A stretch of DNA of 64,000 nt from Nyssa sinensis (lineage: Eukaryota; Streptophyta; Magnoliopsida; Cornales; Nyssaceae). The DNA lies in assembly GCA_008638375.1 (NCBI GenBank), contig CM018050.1, positions 23,628,426 through 23,692,425 of the forward strand, in the 5' to 3' direction. The notes beneath the pieces are model-generated. The model was not told the origin of the DNA. It searched no databases and saw nothing but the letters and a program-made list of their open reading frames with translations. This document shows, piece by piece, positions 46,001 through 58,854 of the stretch. The position numbers and the translations under genes were made by a program. Each line of letters opens with the position of its first letter. Position 1 is the first letter of the stretch.

Positions 46001-47252
46001 TTTTAACTAGCTAGTTCCTTCTCTCTTGGTTTCGTTTTCTTCTTTTCTCTCTGTTAATATTTTTATTACAAAAACAATTCTCTCTTCTACCTCTTTCCGT
46101 CTCCTTTCCCTTTTAACGTCTAGAAATTCTTTTGTCCTCTCTGTTACAATTCTTCATTGGCCGTTTCTAAAGGCAGAAGATGCAAATCCATGGTAGAAAA
46201 GCTACTAATTATTCATGAATCTCAACGTACAAGGAAGATTAGTTCTCTACTCTACTATCGTCAACTTAAAATTACAAAAAGTCAAATTCATTTCCGTTCG
46301 TTCATTAAAACTTTAATTCATTTATTGAAGCTTTACCATCATATGGGGACATTAATTAAAAAAAATTAATTCTATTTTGCCCTTGAAAAACCCTTCTAAA
46401 ATATGAAATGTCGAAGAAAGAAGAATAACAATAAATTAGATGAATGTCATATGGGATTATGAGTGGAAAGGTAAATTGTTACATACCGCGGAAAGAAAGG
46501 GATCGGCAACGGACTTTATAGTGTTTATCGACATAGCAATTATCTCCTCCACATTTTGAGCAGTTCGTACCAAACCAGAAAAGCTCAAACCCATAGAGCA
46601 GCCCATCAAGATTAATGCTTGTAGAAGAATTAGTGTGCTTTATTGGCCCACGCGATGAAGCCCAAGCCACCCCGTCTATGCCACAGGACACTTCCAGATC
46701 CGATACCTTCATCGTGTCTCCAATTACAACATAAGAATGATCATCTTGCAATGAGGCGTTGGAAGAAGTGTTTTTACTGCAAATAGTATCCATGTACCGA
46801 GTAGAATTTGCAGGAGCTGTGCAGCTGATAAATATTACAGCTGTGTTCTCTCGACTTCTGAATCTAGAATCATACCATAGGTAATATGGGTAATATGGGT
46901 AATATTGGTAGGCAAATGACTGATATTCGGGGGAAAAAGAAGAGCAATTATCCTTCTTATAGCCGGCATAAACCACCCGTATGGAGAAGTTATCATAATT
47001 GATTGCCTCCACAAAGTAGCGACTAACACCTAAATTTATCATTGGGCGGTTGTTTTCGCAGGCCAATTCATAGCCGGGTTCACCACAGTTGGAAGGATCA
47101 CTATATAATAATCGGAAAGGGTAGGTTATGTTTCGGACATTCCCGCAAGAAGAAGAGCAGTTATTGTTTTGCTGGGCTCTGCAGGTCAATAAAGAAAACA
47201 CAAGTAGAACAAGGGCTTTGGAGCCTTCAAATAAGAGCCTCCTTCTCGACAT
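43086..47252 (-). CDS. LRK10L: LRK10L / Lr10-like receptor kinase, 7 exons, apparently intact
   Basis: A plasma-membrane receptor-like kinase of the leaf-rust-10 family. Exons (minus): 47252-46487, 45680-45648, 45507-45466, 45317-45285, 45105-45073, 44861-44817, 44230-43086. All junctions have GT/AG and all introns are phase 1, giving 2097 nt (698 residues). Residues 1-26 form a signal peptide ([14 protein letters not shown]). Then comes the GUB_WAK extracellular domain ([36 protein letters not shown]). The mini-exons give residues 256-317. A membrane segment follows at about 318-337 ([19 protein letters not shown]). The family-typical [20 protein letters not shown] precedes the kinase: glycine loop [11 protein letters not shown] 383-393, Lys404, HFDIKPHN 498-505 with Asp500, DFG 518-520, APE 545-547. 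All catalytic residues are present, so it is probably an active kinase. The ligand is unknown; a role in defence is inference. Use of the mini-exons needs transcript data. Confidence 0.88.
44760..45750 (-). repeat. Array of duplicated mini-exons and introns in the LRK10L gene
   Basis: Five units of about 180-250 bp each carry, in minus orientation, a conserved intron end (GGTAATTTTCCAACAG-like acceptor), an exon of 33-45 nt, a GTAAGA/GTAAG donor, and a downstream TTCTTGAAAT(T/A)ATAA(G/C)C word. The + strand words TTCCATTTGCTTAT, TTTCAAGAA and CAAAGAAA recur near 44770, 45040, 45425 and 45605. Three of the exons begin (G/T)-AC-TTC and encode D/Y-F-(L/F/I)-R. They are clearly serial duplicates. 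An (AT)n tract follows at 45722-45744. Confidence 0.8.
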
Positions 47253-47317
47253 ACCTAGAGATCACTACGGACAGGTCTTCCTATATCTTCCTTCGTTTTC
47301 CTCTTATAGTGGACTAG
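47253..47317 (-). promoter_or_regulatory. Short remaining proximal promoter / 5' UTR of LRK10L
   Basis: Only 65 bp separate the ATG from the solo LTR. On the minus strand CCACTATAAGAGG (about 47301-47313) holds a possible TATA box about 50 bp before the ATG. The older upstream sequence resumes at 48631 beyond the LTR, where a CCTTTATAAGG word (about 48670) is another TATA-like candidate. Start-site assignment is inference. Confidence 0.35.
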
Positions 47318-48630
47318 TGTTAGACCCTTTATAACTTGACACGGCGGCATGGGGCATGGGGAGGCATGTCCTGCCTTGGTGGCATTGGCATGGGCATGGG
47401 GAAGGCATGCTATGCCTTAGAATAACATTCGAGACTTAGAATGTTATTCGGGTGGAAAGGCATTCGGGACTTGGAATCTTATTCATGAGTGGAATGGCAT
47501 TCAAGTGTGGGAAGGACATTCCAAGGTTGGATTTGCCTTAAGGGATTTTCTGACTTAGGCGAAGTTGGACGCACGACTTGGGCAACGAATTGTTAAGGCA
47601 ATGCCTTCGGTGAGCAGTTTGGTGCATGGGTTGCCTTTTGGCAAGGCAAATGCACACGGGTGGAAGAACTGGTTCTGCAAAGGGTTGTGTTTACTCCAGT
47701 CAGGTTGAAAAATCTTCATAAGACATATATAGGGGGCAGTACCCCCTTGAAGCGCCCACGGGCGGGGTGCCCATGCGCGTGCCCACGCGGCATGCCCATG
47801 CGCATGCCCATGCGCGTGCCCATGCGGTGTGCCTATGCGGCATGCCCATGCGGGGTGCCCATGCAGCGTGCGGCTTGAGGCCTTGGCACCTTCGGGGCAA
47901 GGCGGGGTGCTATTGAAAGCTGGTGGTCCGAGCACCATCACCAAGAGTGGCGGCACATGGTGGCAATGTTCGGCAAACAAGTCCGAACCATGAGTAGGCA
48001 TGGTTCGGCAATGATGGCTACACGCGGAAGCATCGGTGGGACCGAGTGCGGCGCTGGTGCAAGGCAACAGGGCGTGCGGCAGCAACAGGGCGTGCGGCAG
48101 CAGTGCGTGGCTGGCGGAATCCAAGTCCGTCTAGGACAGGGAATCCAAATCCGTCTTGGACAAGGAGTCCAAGTTCGGCAAGGAAAAGGAAAGCACAGTC
48201 CAAGTTCGACACGGAAAAGGGAAGTGCAATCCAAGTCCGTCAAGGAGAAGGACACCGTGGGACATGTTGGCGCAATCCTAGTCCATCTAGGAAAAGGAAA
48301 CCGTGTGAGGGTTTGCCTATAAATACAATGTAATAGGGAGGAGCGAGACAGACAGACACAGACTGAGAGGGATAGAGAGAGAGCATAGACTAGAAGAGAG
48401 GGTGTTCTCTTGTCTCGCAGCCCTTAGGCTTTGTATTCCTTTGTATTCCTTTGGATTATTGTGAATAAAAGGTTGGGAAAGTGATTCCTGTAAACTGTGT
48501 GCCTTTGTGTGTTGCTGTGTTCTCGATCATAAGCCTCTTGGCTTGAGTGCGTGGGGTTGGCTGGTCAAGGCAGGTGTCTTGACGCCGCACAGGCGAAAGA
48601 AATTTTGTGTCAGATTTCGACCCTGTGACA
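47318..48630 (+). mobile_element. Solo LTR, 1313 bp, next to the LRK10L start
   Basis: Starts TGTTAGACCC and ends CGACCCTGTGACA, flanked by a perfect 5-bp duplication ACTAG (47313-47317 and 48631-48635). LTR signals on the + strand: a TATA-like CCTATAAATACAATG (about 48316-48330), a transcribed-region-like stretch, and GTGAATAAAAGG (about 48460-48472), which could act as a polyadenylation signal. It is GC-rich with two internal repeats: CATGCCCATGCG-type words (47760-47875) and a CCAAGTCCGT/CCAAGTTCG series (48120-48245). It has no internal coding sequence. Orientation is opposite to the receptor kinase. Confidence 0.86.
47755..47878. repeat. GC-rich minisatellite GTGCCCATGCG
   Basis: About ten degenerate copies of an 11-13-bp unit, GTGCCCATGCG / CATGCCCATGCG. 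The open frames on both strands rich in H-A-H-G or M-P-M-R are translations of this repeat. Confidence 0.88.
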
Positions 48631-48635
48631 ACTAG

Positions 48636-49683
48636 GGGTTAGGATTTAACCATTTCAGTCGGTGCTTTTGCCTTATAAAGGCATGTTTCTCTCTGCAATG
48701 GTGAGTACACAAGCACTGAGCATCAATACTTGGATCATAAATTATTATCATAATAATAATTTGTTACATATATAATTAAATAATTATTTAATTTTAATTA
48801 AAAATAAAAATACATGTATACTATAAATATAGTATATTGTAATTGTGACATGTTAAAAATGCTTTAAAACAAACACTTGTAACAATTCAAATAGACATCT
48901 TGAAAAATTATGTATGCACAAATCATGGTAATTTTATTTCATAAAAAAAAAAAAATTCTTACTTATCTATAAATTCAATTGGTCATATTCCATAAAAAAT
49001 TTCCACGCTATTTGGGTGTGACTAGTCAATGAAAACTTTTTTTTTTTTGGTTTTTTTTTGTTTGTAAATGACATTGACTTTTACCTTATCTATAGAAAAA
49101 TTGTAGGATTATAACTCTTGTTTCTAAAATTAAACTACATCCCCTCTAATTTACTTGTCGGTTATACTATTCTCCTCTACCGTTAACTTCCATTAACAAC
49201 GTTGACCGTTTATGTCAACATCAATATTTGTAATTTTCAAATACCAACTTTACATTTAACGATAGTTGAAGAGACAAAGAGTTAACTTTTGACTAAAATA
49301 ATTATTATTTAAATATTAAATAATATCATTTTACATGTTCTGATAATAATTTCACTGATTAGTTAAAGTATAATTTTAAAAACAACAAAGATATTCTTTG
49401 TAATTGTAAGAATTCTCAAGTAGAATTACTGTAATTCACTCTTTTTTTGAAAACAAAATAAAATAAGAAGAAAGTCTTTGCTTAAAAGGTCCAAGTAAAT
49501 CAATTGTGAATTAATATAAGTGCGAGGCCACTTTAAAATTACTGGTATGATCATTTAAGTATGATTTGATTTCTCAGATGCTATCTCTTATCTCGTTTTA
49601 TTTTTACGGGTGAATCAAAAAATTATTAAAATATGTTACAATATTTAATAATTGTCATGCTTAAGTTAATACTAATACAAAGT
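48636..49683. other. AT-rich upstream DNA, no gene seen
   Basis: Probably the original distal upstream region of the receptor kinase near 48636-48740, then AT-rich filler. A stretch at 49125-49240 (CATCCCCTCTAATTTACTTG, GTTAACTTCCATTAAC) resembles MULE-type terminal sequence, but I found no partner end. Confidence 0.45.
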
Positions 49684-50056
49684 ACTACAAGAAAATGCAC
49701 TTTTAGCGGTGCACAGAAAAGCGTCGCTCATAGTGCCCTTTATTGACGCATATAACAATCATCGTTAAAAAGCCTAAAAAATAGGATTCTCGTCCAAAAT
49801 TGTTGGCGGGTAATTTTTGGCAACGAAAAATGAACTATTAACGATGCACACGTGCGTCACAAATAATAAAAACTTTTAATGACGTTCAGACGTGCATCGC
49901 TAATAATTATGTAAATTTAAATGACATAGTTTTGTTTGTGAGTGGAATATTGGCGACACACGTGTAACTTATTGGCAACGCACATCGTGCATCACTAATA
50001 AGTCATTATATCTCAAATATCCCCAATTCGATTTCTCTCTCTTTTTCTCACATGAA

Positions 50057-50087
<31 letters not shown>

Positions 50088-50200
50088 ATGTGTGTGTATC
50101 TATCTATCTATCTCTCAATACATCGATCTCCACTACTGACGAACCCCCTCTACCATCGCTAACAAGCTCAGCCGCTATCGTCCGCCACTACCTCGCCGAC
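49684..50200. mobile_element. One end of a CACTA (En/Spm) DNA transposon
   Basis: The sequence TACTACAAGAAAATGCAC at 49684 matches the conserved plant CACTA terminus CACTACAAGAAAA with one change at the first base. It is followed by the expected subterminal repeats: GCGTCGCT, GATGCACACGTGCGTCAC, GACGTGCATCGCTAATAA, GGCGACACACGTG and ATCGTGCATCACTAATAA (49705-50010), which are transposase-binding sites in this superfamily. A (CT)n tract (50059-50087) follows. I found no opposite terminus or transposase, so it is a truncated or solo end. Confidence 0.72.
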
Positions 50201-51101
50201 CACAAAGCATTCTTGAGATCCATTTGTTAAAATGTTAGGGTTTCTTACAAATACTTGGGAGGGTTTTCATCTTCTAAATTTTTCCGTTATTCTAGTTTTT
50301 TATATTTATCATTTGGATTATTTTAGCTTTATATATAACTATTGATGATTATATGGAAACATGTTTTTCTTATGAGCAAGCATGTATGTCTTTGTCTCTT
50401 TTCTTGTGATTCTATGACTAAGATTAAGAATTCAAATAAAGAAAAAAATATCAATCACAAAAAATATTTAAAACTAAAAAAAATAATATGATATATCATA
50501 TGCACCGTTAATGTTACGAGTAATGCATTCCTTACCATTTTTGTTTATTAAAAATGAGTTACTTGTTGATTTGATAGTATTGTGGTGATTTAATACTATA
50601 TAGATAGAATATGATGGCCAATATTATTCTAATGTTACATCAATCTTGAGTTTAGAGTACTTGATTGTGCCACATGCAATAATCTTAACGGATCGATTGG
50701 AGACATGCACAAATATGGAGCTAGTTGTGCTTAACCAATAAGATATCAATTTAAAAACTGAAAAAAGGCTGAAGCTAACGAAATGACTCATGGCATATTA
50801 GGTAAGTCTTCGTTGAAGTTGAGTGTCATATGGTTGAGGAGTGTAAAAGTGGTGTTGAGTTAAAGAGATGTTTTAATTAAGTAGTTGTGTAAAAAATTTG
50901 TTTGAGTTAAGTAATTAAGTATTTGAGTAAATTATTAAAAATTATTTAATAACTATCAAATAGGAATATTCATAATGAACTTAACCTATTTAATGGAAAA
51001 GAAAACTCACCAGCTTAACCCATATCACACTTAGAATGACTTTCTACCAATTACAAGTTATCTTCTATCCACTATTGATGTATTGTTCACATAATCCATG
51101 A
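50201..51101. other. AT-rich DNA, no gene seen
   Basis: May be internal sequence of the CACTA element. No motif in any frame. Confidence 0.4.
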
Positions 51102-54100
51102 TGTAACATCCCGACTCAATTAAACAAAGCAATTAACGATAATGGCGATTATTATGAGTTTGCTTAATAACCATGAACAACACTAGTTATGGCTAGTGAC
51201 TCGTAAATACGAAATCAAAGGTAGAAATGATGAAAACAATTAATTCTAAATTAGAGATGACTGATTTGAGAATGCAATTTAATGCCAATCGACATGACTT
51301 GATAAGAAGTTATGACTAGTGTTAATCAAGGATTAACACATGAGTTAATGTGAAAAATTAGTGCACGAAGTGTACTTGGGCAAGATTTGTGTAATGCACG
51401 AATAGAGCGTGTTTAATTAAGATTATTCCAATGATTATAATAGACTTTTGGAATAATTAAAATACATTTAAAGACATCAAGACAAGACAATGAAGACTAC
51501 AAAAATTTGATAAGATCTCAATTAAAGAAATTGACACATGAAGAAAATAAATAAATAATACAAGTACATGAGAAAGAAACAAAATTAATGCAACAAGGAA
51601 AAAAAGGGATTAAGTGCAAAATGCCAAACAAGGCATAAAAAGGACAAAGGAAGAAAAGAAGGCCAAAAGTGTTGGCCCAAAATCTTGAACCCAAGCCTAA
51701 AAAGAGGGAGAAAACTTATACCCAAAAATATAGCCAACTTGGCTACAACACTTTTGTACTATATATCCCACAAGAATTGTATATAACCTATATAAATTTA
51801 CAAGTCTGCATGCTCAAAAGCTGAGGTGTCAACACCTCATTGGATCATCATTTCCTCCGATTAGAATTCAAGCAACATAAGCCCACACGATATGTACATC
51901 AGCTGTGCATGCGTGTGTGAAGAGTATACTTCAAAAATTCAGGCCATGATGGTCGGCTAGAGAGAGAGATGTAGAGAGAAAAGATGAAACATGAAGAAGG
52001 AAGCTATTGTTGCATGTAGGCTCTCGAAACTCAAAAGAAGGAAGCAAGAAGAGAAAATTTATAGAGAAAAATGGCTGGAAGAAGAAAGATCGAAGAGAAA
52101 GAATCAAAGAGGTAATTTTCTCTCTCTAGAAAATTAGCCAAAAATTCATTTTTAAGCTTGTTTATGGCCTAGAATGCACATGCATGTATTTTATATTGAA
52201 GAGGGAAGAAAATAGAAAAGAAATTGAGAGGTTTGAACTTAGAAAATAATGAAATCCATAAAACCCGAAATATTAGAAATTTGAGTTTTTGATCTAACTT
52301 GGATAAAACCTTAAACTAGTTACAAGGCTCAAAAGAGCATAACACAAGGAGTATGTTGCAATTTAAATCATAAAAAATGGTCAAGAGACTATGGAAATAT
52401 ATTGAGTTACAAGTACGGTTGGATAAATTGGATGATTGAATTTTTTATCATTTTACTGTGTTTTAGGAATGGGAAAACATTCCCGAGGGTTCTAGAAATC
52501 CATAGGAAGAAAAAACAAATGAAAACAGTGGGTAAAACCCTTCGAAATTGGAAAAACATACCTTGCTGGAAAGTCAAGCCCTCGCTAGAGTCCAACTGTA
52601 ACACCGTATTTCAACCCTAAGAAACCATAAAATCAAAAAACCGATACCATATATGGAATCCTCACTGAAAATAGGTTCGAACCCCGTTGGACTATGGCTG
52701 GAAATCGATCGGCAACAGTCGTCAGTGCTAGAGAAGGTGACTAGAACCCTCACTAGAGAATTGGGGAAGAAGAACAATAACTGGGTCGGTCAACGGGTCA
52801 AGTCGGGTCGGATACTGGGTTTGGGTTGACCCGCGTGTAATTGGGTTTAAAGGTTTATTAAAACATTGTTGTTTTGATTCAAAGAATAATAAAAAATATA
52901 AATGATAACGTCAACATGATGCAATGGACTAGACTGAACCGGTTGGTTCAGCATTGTATAGGACCAGTTCATTTGAAACCTAACTAAACTAATGGGTTTT
53001 ATTTAAATAGTTTTTGAAATTATAATTGGACCCTCAAAACTTTCTGTTAATTATAAAATAACCCCAACGGTTTTGATTAATTACGGATTGGCCCAGAAAA
53101 TTAATAAATTAAATTTAAATCCTTTTAATTATAAGAGAAATTATCAAAATGCCCTTAGGCCAAAAATAGGCCAAATGAAAGTCAATTAAAATGAAAGAAT
53201 AGTGTAACCCAATATTTTTGGGCATTCCGGACTCAATGGCAGAGTCCAATTTGTGAAATTAAATCCTAAAAAATATAAACGGACAAACTAGAATAATTTC
53301 AAATATTTCCTAATGATTAATTAAGTGACCAATTGAACTCTAATGGCTATGAAAATACATACTTTAACATTTTGGGACATTCCAGACCCAATAGCGAGAT
53401 TCGTTTTGTGAAATGAAGTCTTGAAAATATAGATGCATAAAAAGTTAAAAATTACCATTTTACCTTTAGTAATTCAAAAGCTAGTTAAATGTCAGAGATA
53501 GCATATTCTAACCTTATTTGACATTCTGGACTCAACGGTAAAGTCCATTTTAACAAACAAAGTATTAAAAAATGTGACGTATGAAAGTGTAAAATTATGA
53601 AAATGCCCCTAAGCTTAAAATAATCCACAAATAAGCTAATTTAAATCTGGAAAAGCCTAAATTAATTTTATTTGATATTTCGGACTTGACGGTGATGTCC
53701 TTTTGAGAAAAATAAGACTCGGTAATAAACTAAAAAATAATGCATACGTCCTTAGGACTTAATGAAATTACCGGAAGTATATAGATGAAATTAAAAAGTC
53801 CATGTAAATGTTATAGGGACCAATTAGACCCAAAATTGAAGTCTGAATACGTAAATTATGTACGGTAAAATATGAGACATTAAAAGTATTAATTATCATA
53901 ATGTCTTTGAAGGGCTAAATAAGCTATAAAGCATTAGGAAACCCTAATTAAGAATTTGATAACTCTTTCATCGAATAGACTAAGTTTGAAAGAACTTAAA
54001 ATACTGAATAAGAATGTTTGGAATTAGAATGAATATTAATCCATTATACAATGTATTTTTGATCCGTGATTATAGGATCACCCAAACTATGGAAAATGGA

Positions 54101-55729
54101 AAGAAAACTATGAGATAGCTATTATGGTACCCACTCGGGAATGTAATATTAAGAACCCAATGTAAGTAAACCCAAACTCTAATATGTGGTATTCCTTGGC
54201 CATGTCACAATTATGGTTTTCTCGATGTTGCCAACTTATACTCTTTATACACACCTAACAGTTATCTGATTTTCACAAATTTGATACTTGTACTTTCTTG
54301 TGGATATGTTGAGATTCCTATTGTCAATATTTTGATGTGATTGCTTGTGCATTTCTATTACCCTTGATTTGGATATTGGAAAACTATTGTGTCTCTCATT
54401 TGTTATGAATTTGATATTCCATGTATATGTACATTCCTTGTGGAATTCATTTGATTATGATATCATTATGAGTGCCAGGAGTGATGCCTATCACAACGCC
54501 CATTCTGATTCTTTAGATGCTGATGAGGACCTACGAGTCAATAATTGAGAATGATACCCAACACTTAATCCATGGAGGACATGATACTTGATAAGAGCTC
54601 TTGGTGCGATTCAGGGAAACCCAGAAATGGGGGATGAACCTGAATAAGTGTTGTTTAGGGGTAGCCGGACCCTATTTGTTGATAGCATCTACTAGACTCA
54701 TTTATTTGTATCACATATTTTATACTTTGATCATAATCTGATGATGCACTCTTTGATTGTGGATACATTTTTTAAGCTTATCATTGGATTCGATTTGATA
54801 TCTTGTGATTTTTGGCAGCTGATTATTGCATGTCCTAAATCCCTATTGTTGTCTTGCTAAATTGTTTAAATTGCATTTTCAGCTATTTTTTAGACATGGC
54901 TTTAGACCCACGGGTCATCTTTGGTGATCTATTTTCCCTTATGACTGACTATTGTTCTATATCCTTTCGCTTTCCATTTGGTTGCATTCTGTTACCTAAA
55001 CTAAACTTGTCCCATGGCAGAGAGAAAAAATTTACTTACTAAGCCAAGTTAGCTCACTCCATATTTATAAAAAAATTTCAGGTAGCACAATATAGAAGGA
55101 AATACAATGATGGAATCTAGTGGAACTAGTGATGTGCTTGTAAAAAATGTTGATGATGTAAAACTCCAAGTCATAATTTGAGTGTATATCCGGTACCGTT
55201 GATCTTAATATTAGATATTGTGATATTGTGACACTAGACATGATGTTAGACTTAAATAGTGATTTATGATGATCAAAATCTTACTTAGAGATATCTTGAT
55301 TGATGGTTGTTAGAGTTCAATTTGTTATTAAATGAGTTGTATATGTGTAGCTTCTGAATTTAATAAAAGAAAAAAAATTATGACTTTTGTGCAATTCATT
55401 TGATTTTGTACAATCTGTCCGAGTGATTGTAGAGACTTGAAAAATTGAGAATAAGTTTTTCGTTTTGCCAATAGGATTGTGGTACCCTGAACCGAGACAT
55501 GACACGTAGACCGAGATAGACCGGCTGAGTTGTGTAATACTCAGATAACCCAAGCTGTTAGGGCTCTATGTCAGGATATTTTATAGACTGAATGATTTGG
55601 AGTGTGAACAATTTATTTTATACGGTCAGTGCTGGGTGACACCCGAGCAACCTAGGACTGTGCCTCGTGATGCGTGCACACACGCATTTCAATGCAGACA
55701 TACGTACGTGTATAAGTATAGGCTGTGAA

Positions 55730-55912
55730 ATATGAGTGTATGTGTACGCGCCCGAAATTTAATATATACGTACGTGTATGGATATGTATACATGTATAAT
55801 ATGTGTATTATATATGTATATGTATAAAGTATGTAATATGTATGTGTATGTGTACGTGTGTATATTTAAATTATATATATATATATCATATGTGTGTGTG
55901 TGTGTGCACTTG

Positions 55913-55970
<58 letters not shown>

Positions 55971-58854
55971 CGTTGTGCACGATTGTGTAAGTGTGTGTGG
56001 GTTGTGTTTGATATAATATATATGTTTGTATATTATATATATATATATATATATATATTAGGTGGTGTATGATGTGTGTGGGTGTATTAGTTGAGTGTGT
56101 CACACTCAATAGGGAATGGTATGGCAATAGTAGGTATTGAAGTATGCAGAGAGACTTCAGGGCATGGTTAGGAAGAGAGAGAGTAAAGAAAGAGAGGGAG
56201 CTATGATGTATATATATGGGGTTGTCGGTTAGAGAGAAAAAGAAAAGAAAGGCAGAAGAGATAAGAAAGAGAAATAGAAGCTGGGAGATTCAGAAGTTGG
56301 AAGAAGGAAGAAAAAGGAGAAGAGGACACACGGCTAGAGAGAGAAAAATCCAAAAAATTGGTGAGTAGCTCGGTTCTGATTTCTCATTTTTCTAGCATGA
56401 TTAATTTATTTTGAATGTAGGACTAGAAAGAGCATGAAACATGGAGTAATTAGGAAAAAAATCGAATCAAATGGTTGAGAAATGAGGGAATGAGACCCAG
56501 TTACAGGTCACGGTTATGGGGAATGGGTTTTGATATTTTATATGTTAAACTTGATTGAAATGGTGGAAAATTGTTAAGGTGTGGTGCAGAAATTCATTAG
56601 AAACGAATAGGGATCAAAACGGCTAAGAACCAAGCTTGAAATCCAAATATCTCAGTTAGCCGGAGTTGTGGTTATTGGCCATTTCATGAAGATCAAATGG
56701 ATAAAAGTGAAAACAAAGAGTGGAAATGGAATCTAGGGAGAAATTGGAAGAAAATAGCATTTTGAAAACACTGGAATTCGATCGGAATAATGTCGCCGGC
56801 GACGGAGAAGACGCCGGAGACACGCCGGAACCCTACCGGAAAATCGGGAGAGAAGGGGCACTGTTTCGGGTTGGGTCCGGGTCCGGTTCGGTCTCGGGGC
56901 TGGTCAAGGCCGACCCACCCCTGCCACGTGTCAGCCTGTGTTTTAAATTTAAAAATGAATTAGGAGTATTTGGTTACGGGTTTACCAAATTGAAATTGAA
57001 ATTGAATTAGGAATAGGGATACCCTGTCCCTGTTTTGGGTTAGCCACTGTTTGGCAATCCAAATTAGGAATAAGAAATTAGGAAATTACAAATTGACCCC
57101 TATACTTTTTGAAATTTAGTTTAACCCCCCAGAACTTTCGAAAATCCCATTTTGACCCCAAAACTTTTGAGAAATTATAATTTGACCCCACCTGAATAAA
57201 ATATTAATTTAATTTAATTAATTTATTAATTAATTAATTAAATTATTTAAATATCACAAAATGGTCCGGAGTCTAAATGGGACAAGTCATTAGTGTATTT
57301 TGACTTTCTCGACCATTCTGAGACCAATGGTGAGATCCATTTTACGAGATGGGATCCCAAAAAATAAAAGACCCGTAATAACATTAAAAATTATCAAAAT
57401 GCCCCTAAATTGAAATGTAGTCAAATGAACTTTGAATTAAGTGAACAAATAGTAAAATTTTATTATTTCGAGCATCCCAGAATCAACCATGGAGTCCGAT
57501 TTGTGAAAAGAGGTCTCGGGATGTAAGGACCCGTAAAAAGTGTAAAATGACCGTTTTATCCTTTTTTGCCTGGATGTCCGAATTAAATTTTGCGAAAGTC
57601 TAAACCTATTTTATTCAACGTTCCGGACTCAATGGTAGTGTCTATTTTAGCAAAATAGAAATCAATAAAATAAAGACATAAAATTTGATGAATAACATTA
57701 ATCCAAATGACAGTAGACTGAGTTATAACTTATGCTTTTAGGGACACTGACAGGACAGGAGAGGGTGATCTGACCTTTTGCATTTCCACTATAGTTCAGC
57801 TACACCACGAGTACGATTTCTTAGGGTTGAGACAACCCATTAGGTATGGTGTTTTGCTAATGTAAGAAATAGGGTTAAGTTTAGAAATATTTTGTGAGTG
57901 ATTTGAATGACTTATGTGTTAAACTGTTATAGGAAGATTATTTGGGATATGTTTACTTGATGACTTGGGTTGGTTGTTCACATGCTTATGTGTTTCTTGC
58001 ATTCCTTGGGAATTTAGTGAAGTGATGAATATAAACTGCGATATATGTTTAAATTGACCACATGAGATATGCATACATGTGAAACTAGTTGGTGACTTAT
58101 ATATTTTTATCTCGAACATGTTATATTGTCGAAACCATGTCACATTGAGATTGCATTGGCATATTGGCATATGGTGTATCCTTTGAGAACATGGAGTGAG
58201 TTGAGCACGAGGTGCTTTGCATTATGAGGGTGCAGATCCTATGGTGAAAAACCCAAAATTGGCCATTACATTGGTACTTCGAGCCATCGGGCGAGACCCG
58301 TAAATGAGACATTTGGTACTTCAAGCCATCAGGGCGAGCCCCGTAAATGAGACATGGGTGTGGCATTGAGTGCATGGGTGTGTCATGCATACTTTCATTA
58401 TATTATATTAATGGAATTGGAAAGCATTTAGAAATAAATGTACACTTTGCACATGCCACGCCTTAGCTTTGTTTCTTGCATTAGCATTACATTATACCAA
58501 CAGTTGAGCTGACTCATTCGTGGGACACCATATTACAAATGAGGATGCCTCGACTATATGAGACTTGATGATGCCATTGGTACTTGAGACTCAAGGAGTC
58601 TTGGAGAACAGATGAGTTGTGGATCTTTGAGGATCTTTTGGCCTATGAGGCATATTTTGATTTTGTACAAGGGCATAAGCCTTTACTATATATGTTTATT
58701 TGTATGTTATGAAGAAACGGGCAAGGCCCTACGGATTGGGATCAAAACATGAATTGGTTAGTATTTGAAATGCATGTGATTATCTTTTATTATTTTATTT
58801 ACTTTTTTTTTGTTGCACTCGTGCCCCGGGTTCGCGAAAATTCGGGGCGTGACA
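55730..58854 (+). mobile_element. Nested LTR, inverted relative of 22389-25417
   Basis: The right end AATTCGGGGCGTGACA (58854) is the reverse complement of the left end of the nested LTR at 22389. The two align in inverted orientation over most of their length: the GGGTCCGGGTCCGG block (56872) against 24225-24255, ACCATTCTGAGACCAATGG (57313) against 23785, TTGAGCTGACTCATTCGTGG (58505) against 22670-22690, and GAGTGTGTCACACTCAA (56092) against 25090-25110. The left edge is within or next to a (CA/TA)-rich microsatellite and could not be fixed; no clear TSD was found. It is non-coding. Confidence 0.72.
55855..56062. repeat. (GT)n and (AT)n compound microsatellites
   Basis: Alternating TG, TA and GTGT blocks, the longest being (TA)n at about 55915-55947, (GT)n at 55948-55970 and (AT)n at 56033-56059. 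The open frames here are translations of the repeat. Confidence 0.95.

Noticed and set aside
47555..48333. GC-rich open frames on both strands, up to 189 residues
   Set aside because: They fall inside the solo LTR at 47318-48630 and consist of a GTGCCCATGCG minisatellite and CCAAGTCCGT repeats.
47337..48630. Solo LTR beginning at TGACACGG (47337)
   Set aside because: That start gives no target-site duplication. Starting at TGTTAGACCC (47318) gives a perfect 5-bp duplication ACTAG, so I moved the boundary.
55759..56127. Overlapping open frames on both strands
   Set aside because: They are translations of alternating (GT)n and (AT)n microsatellites.
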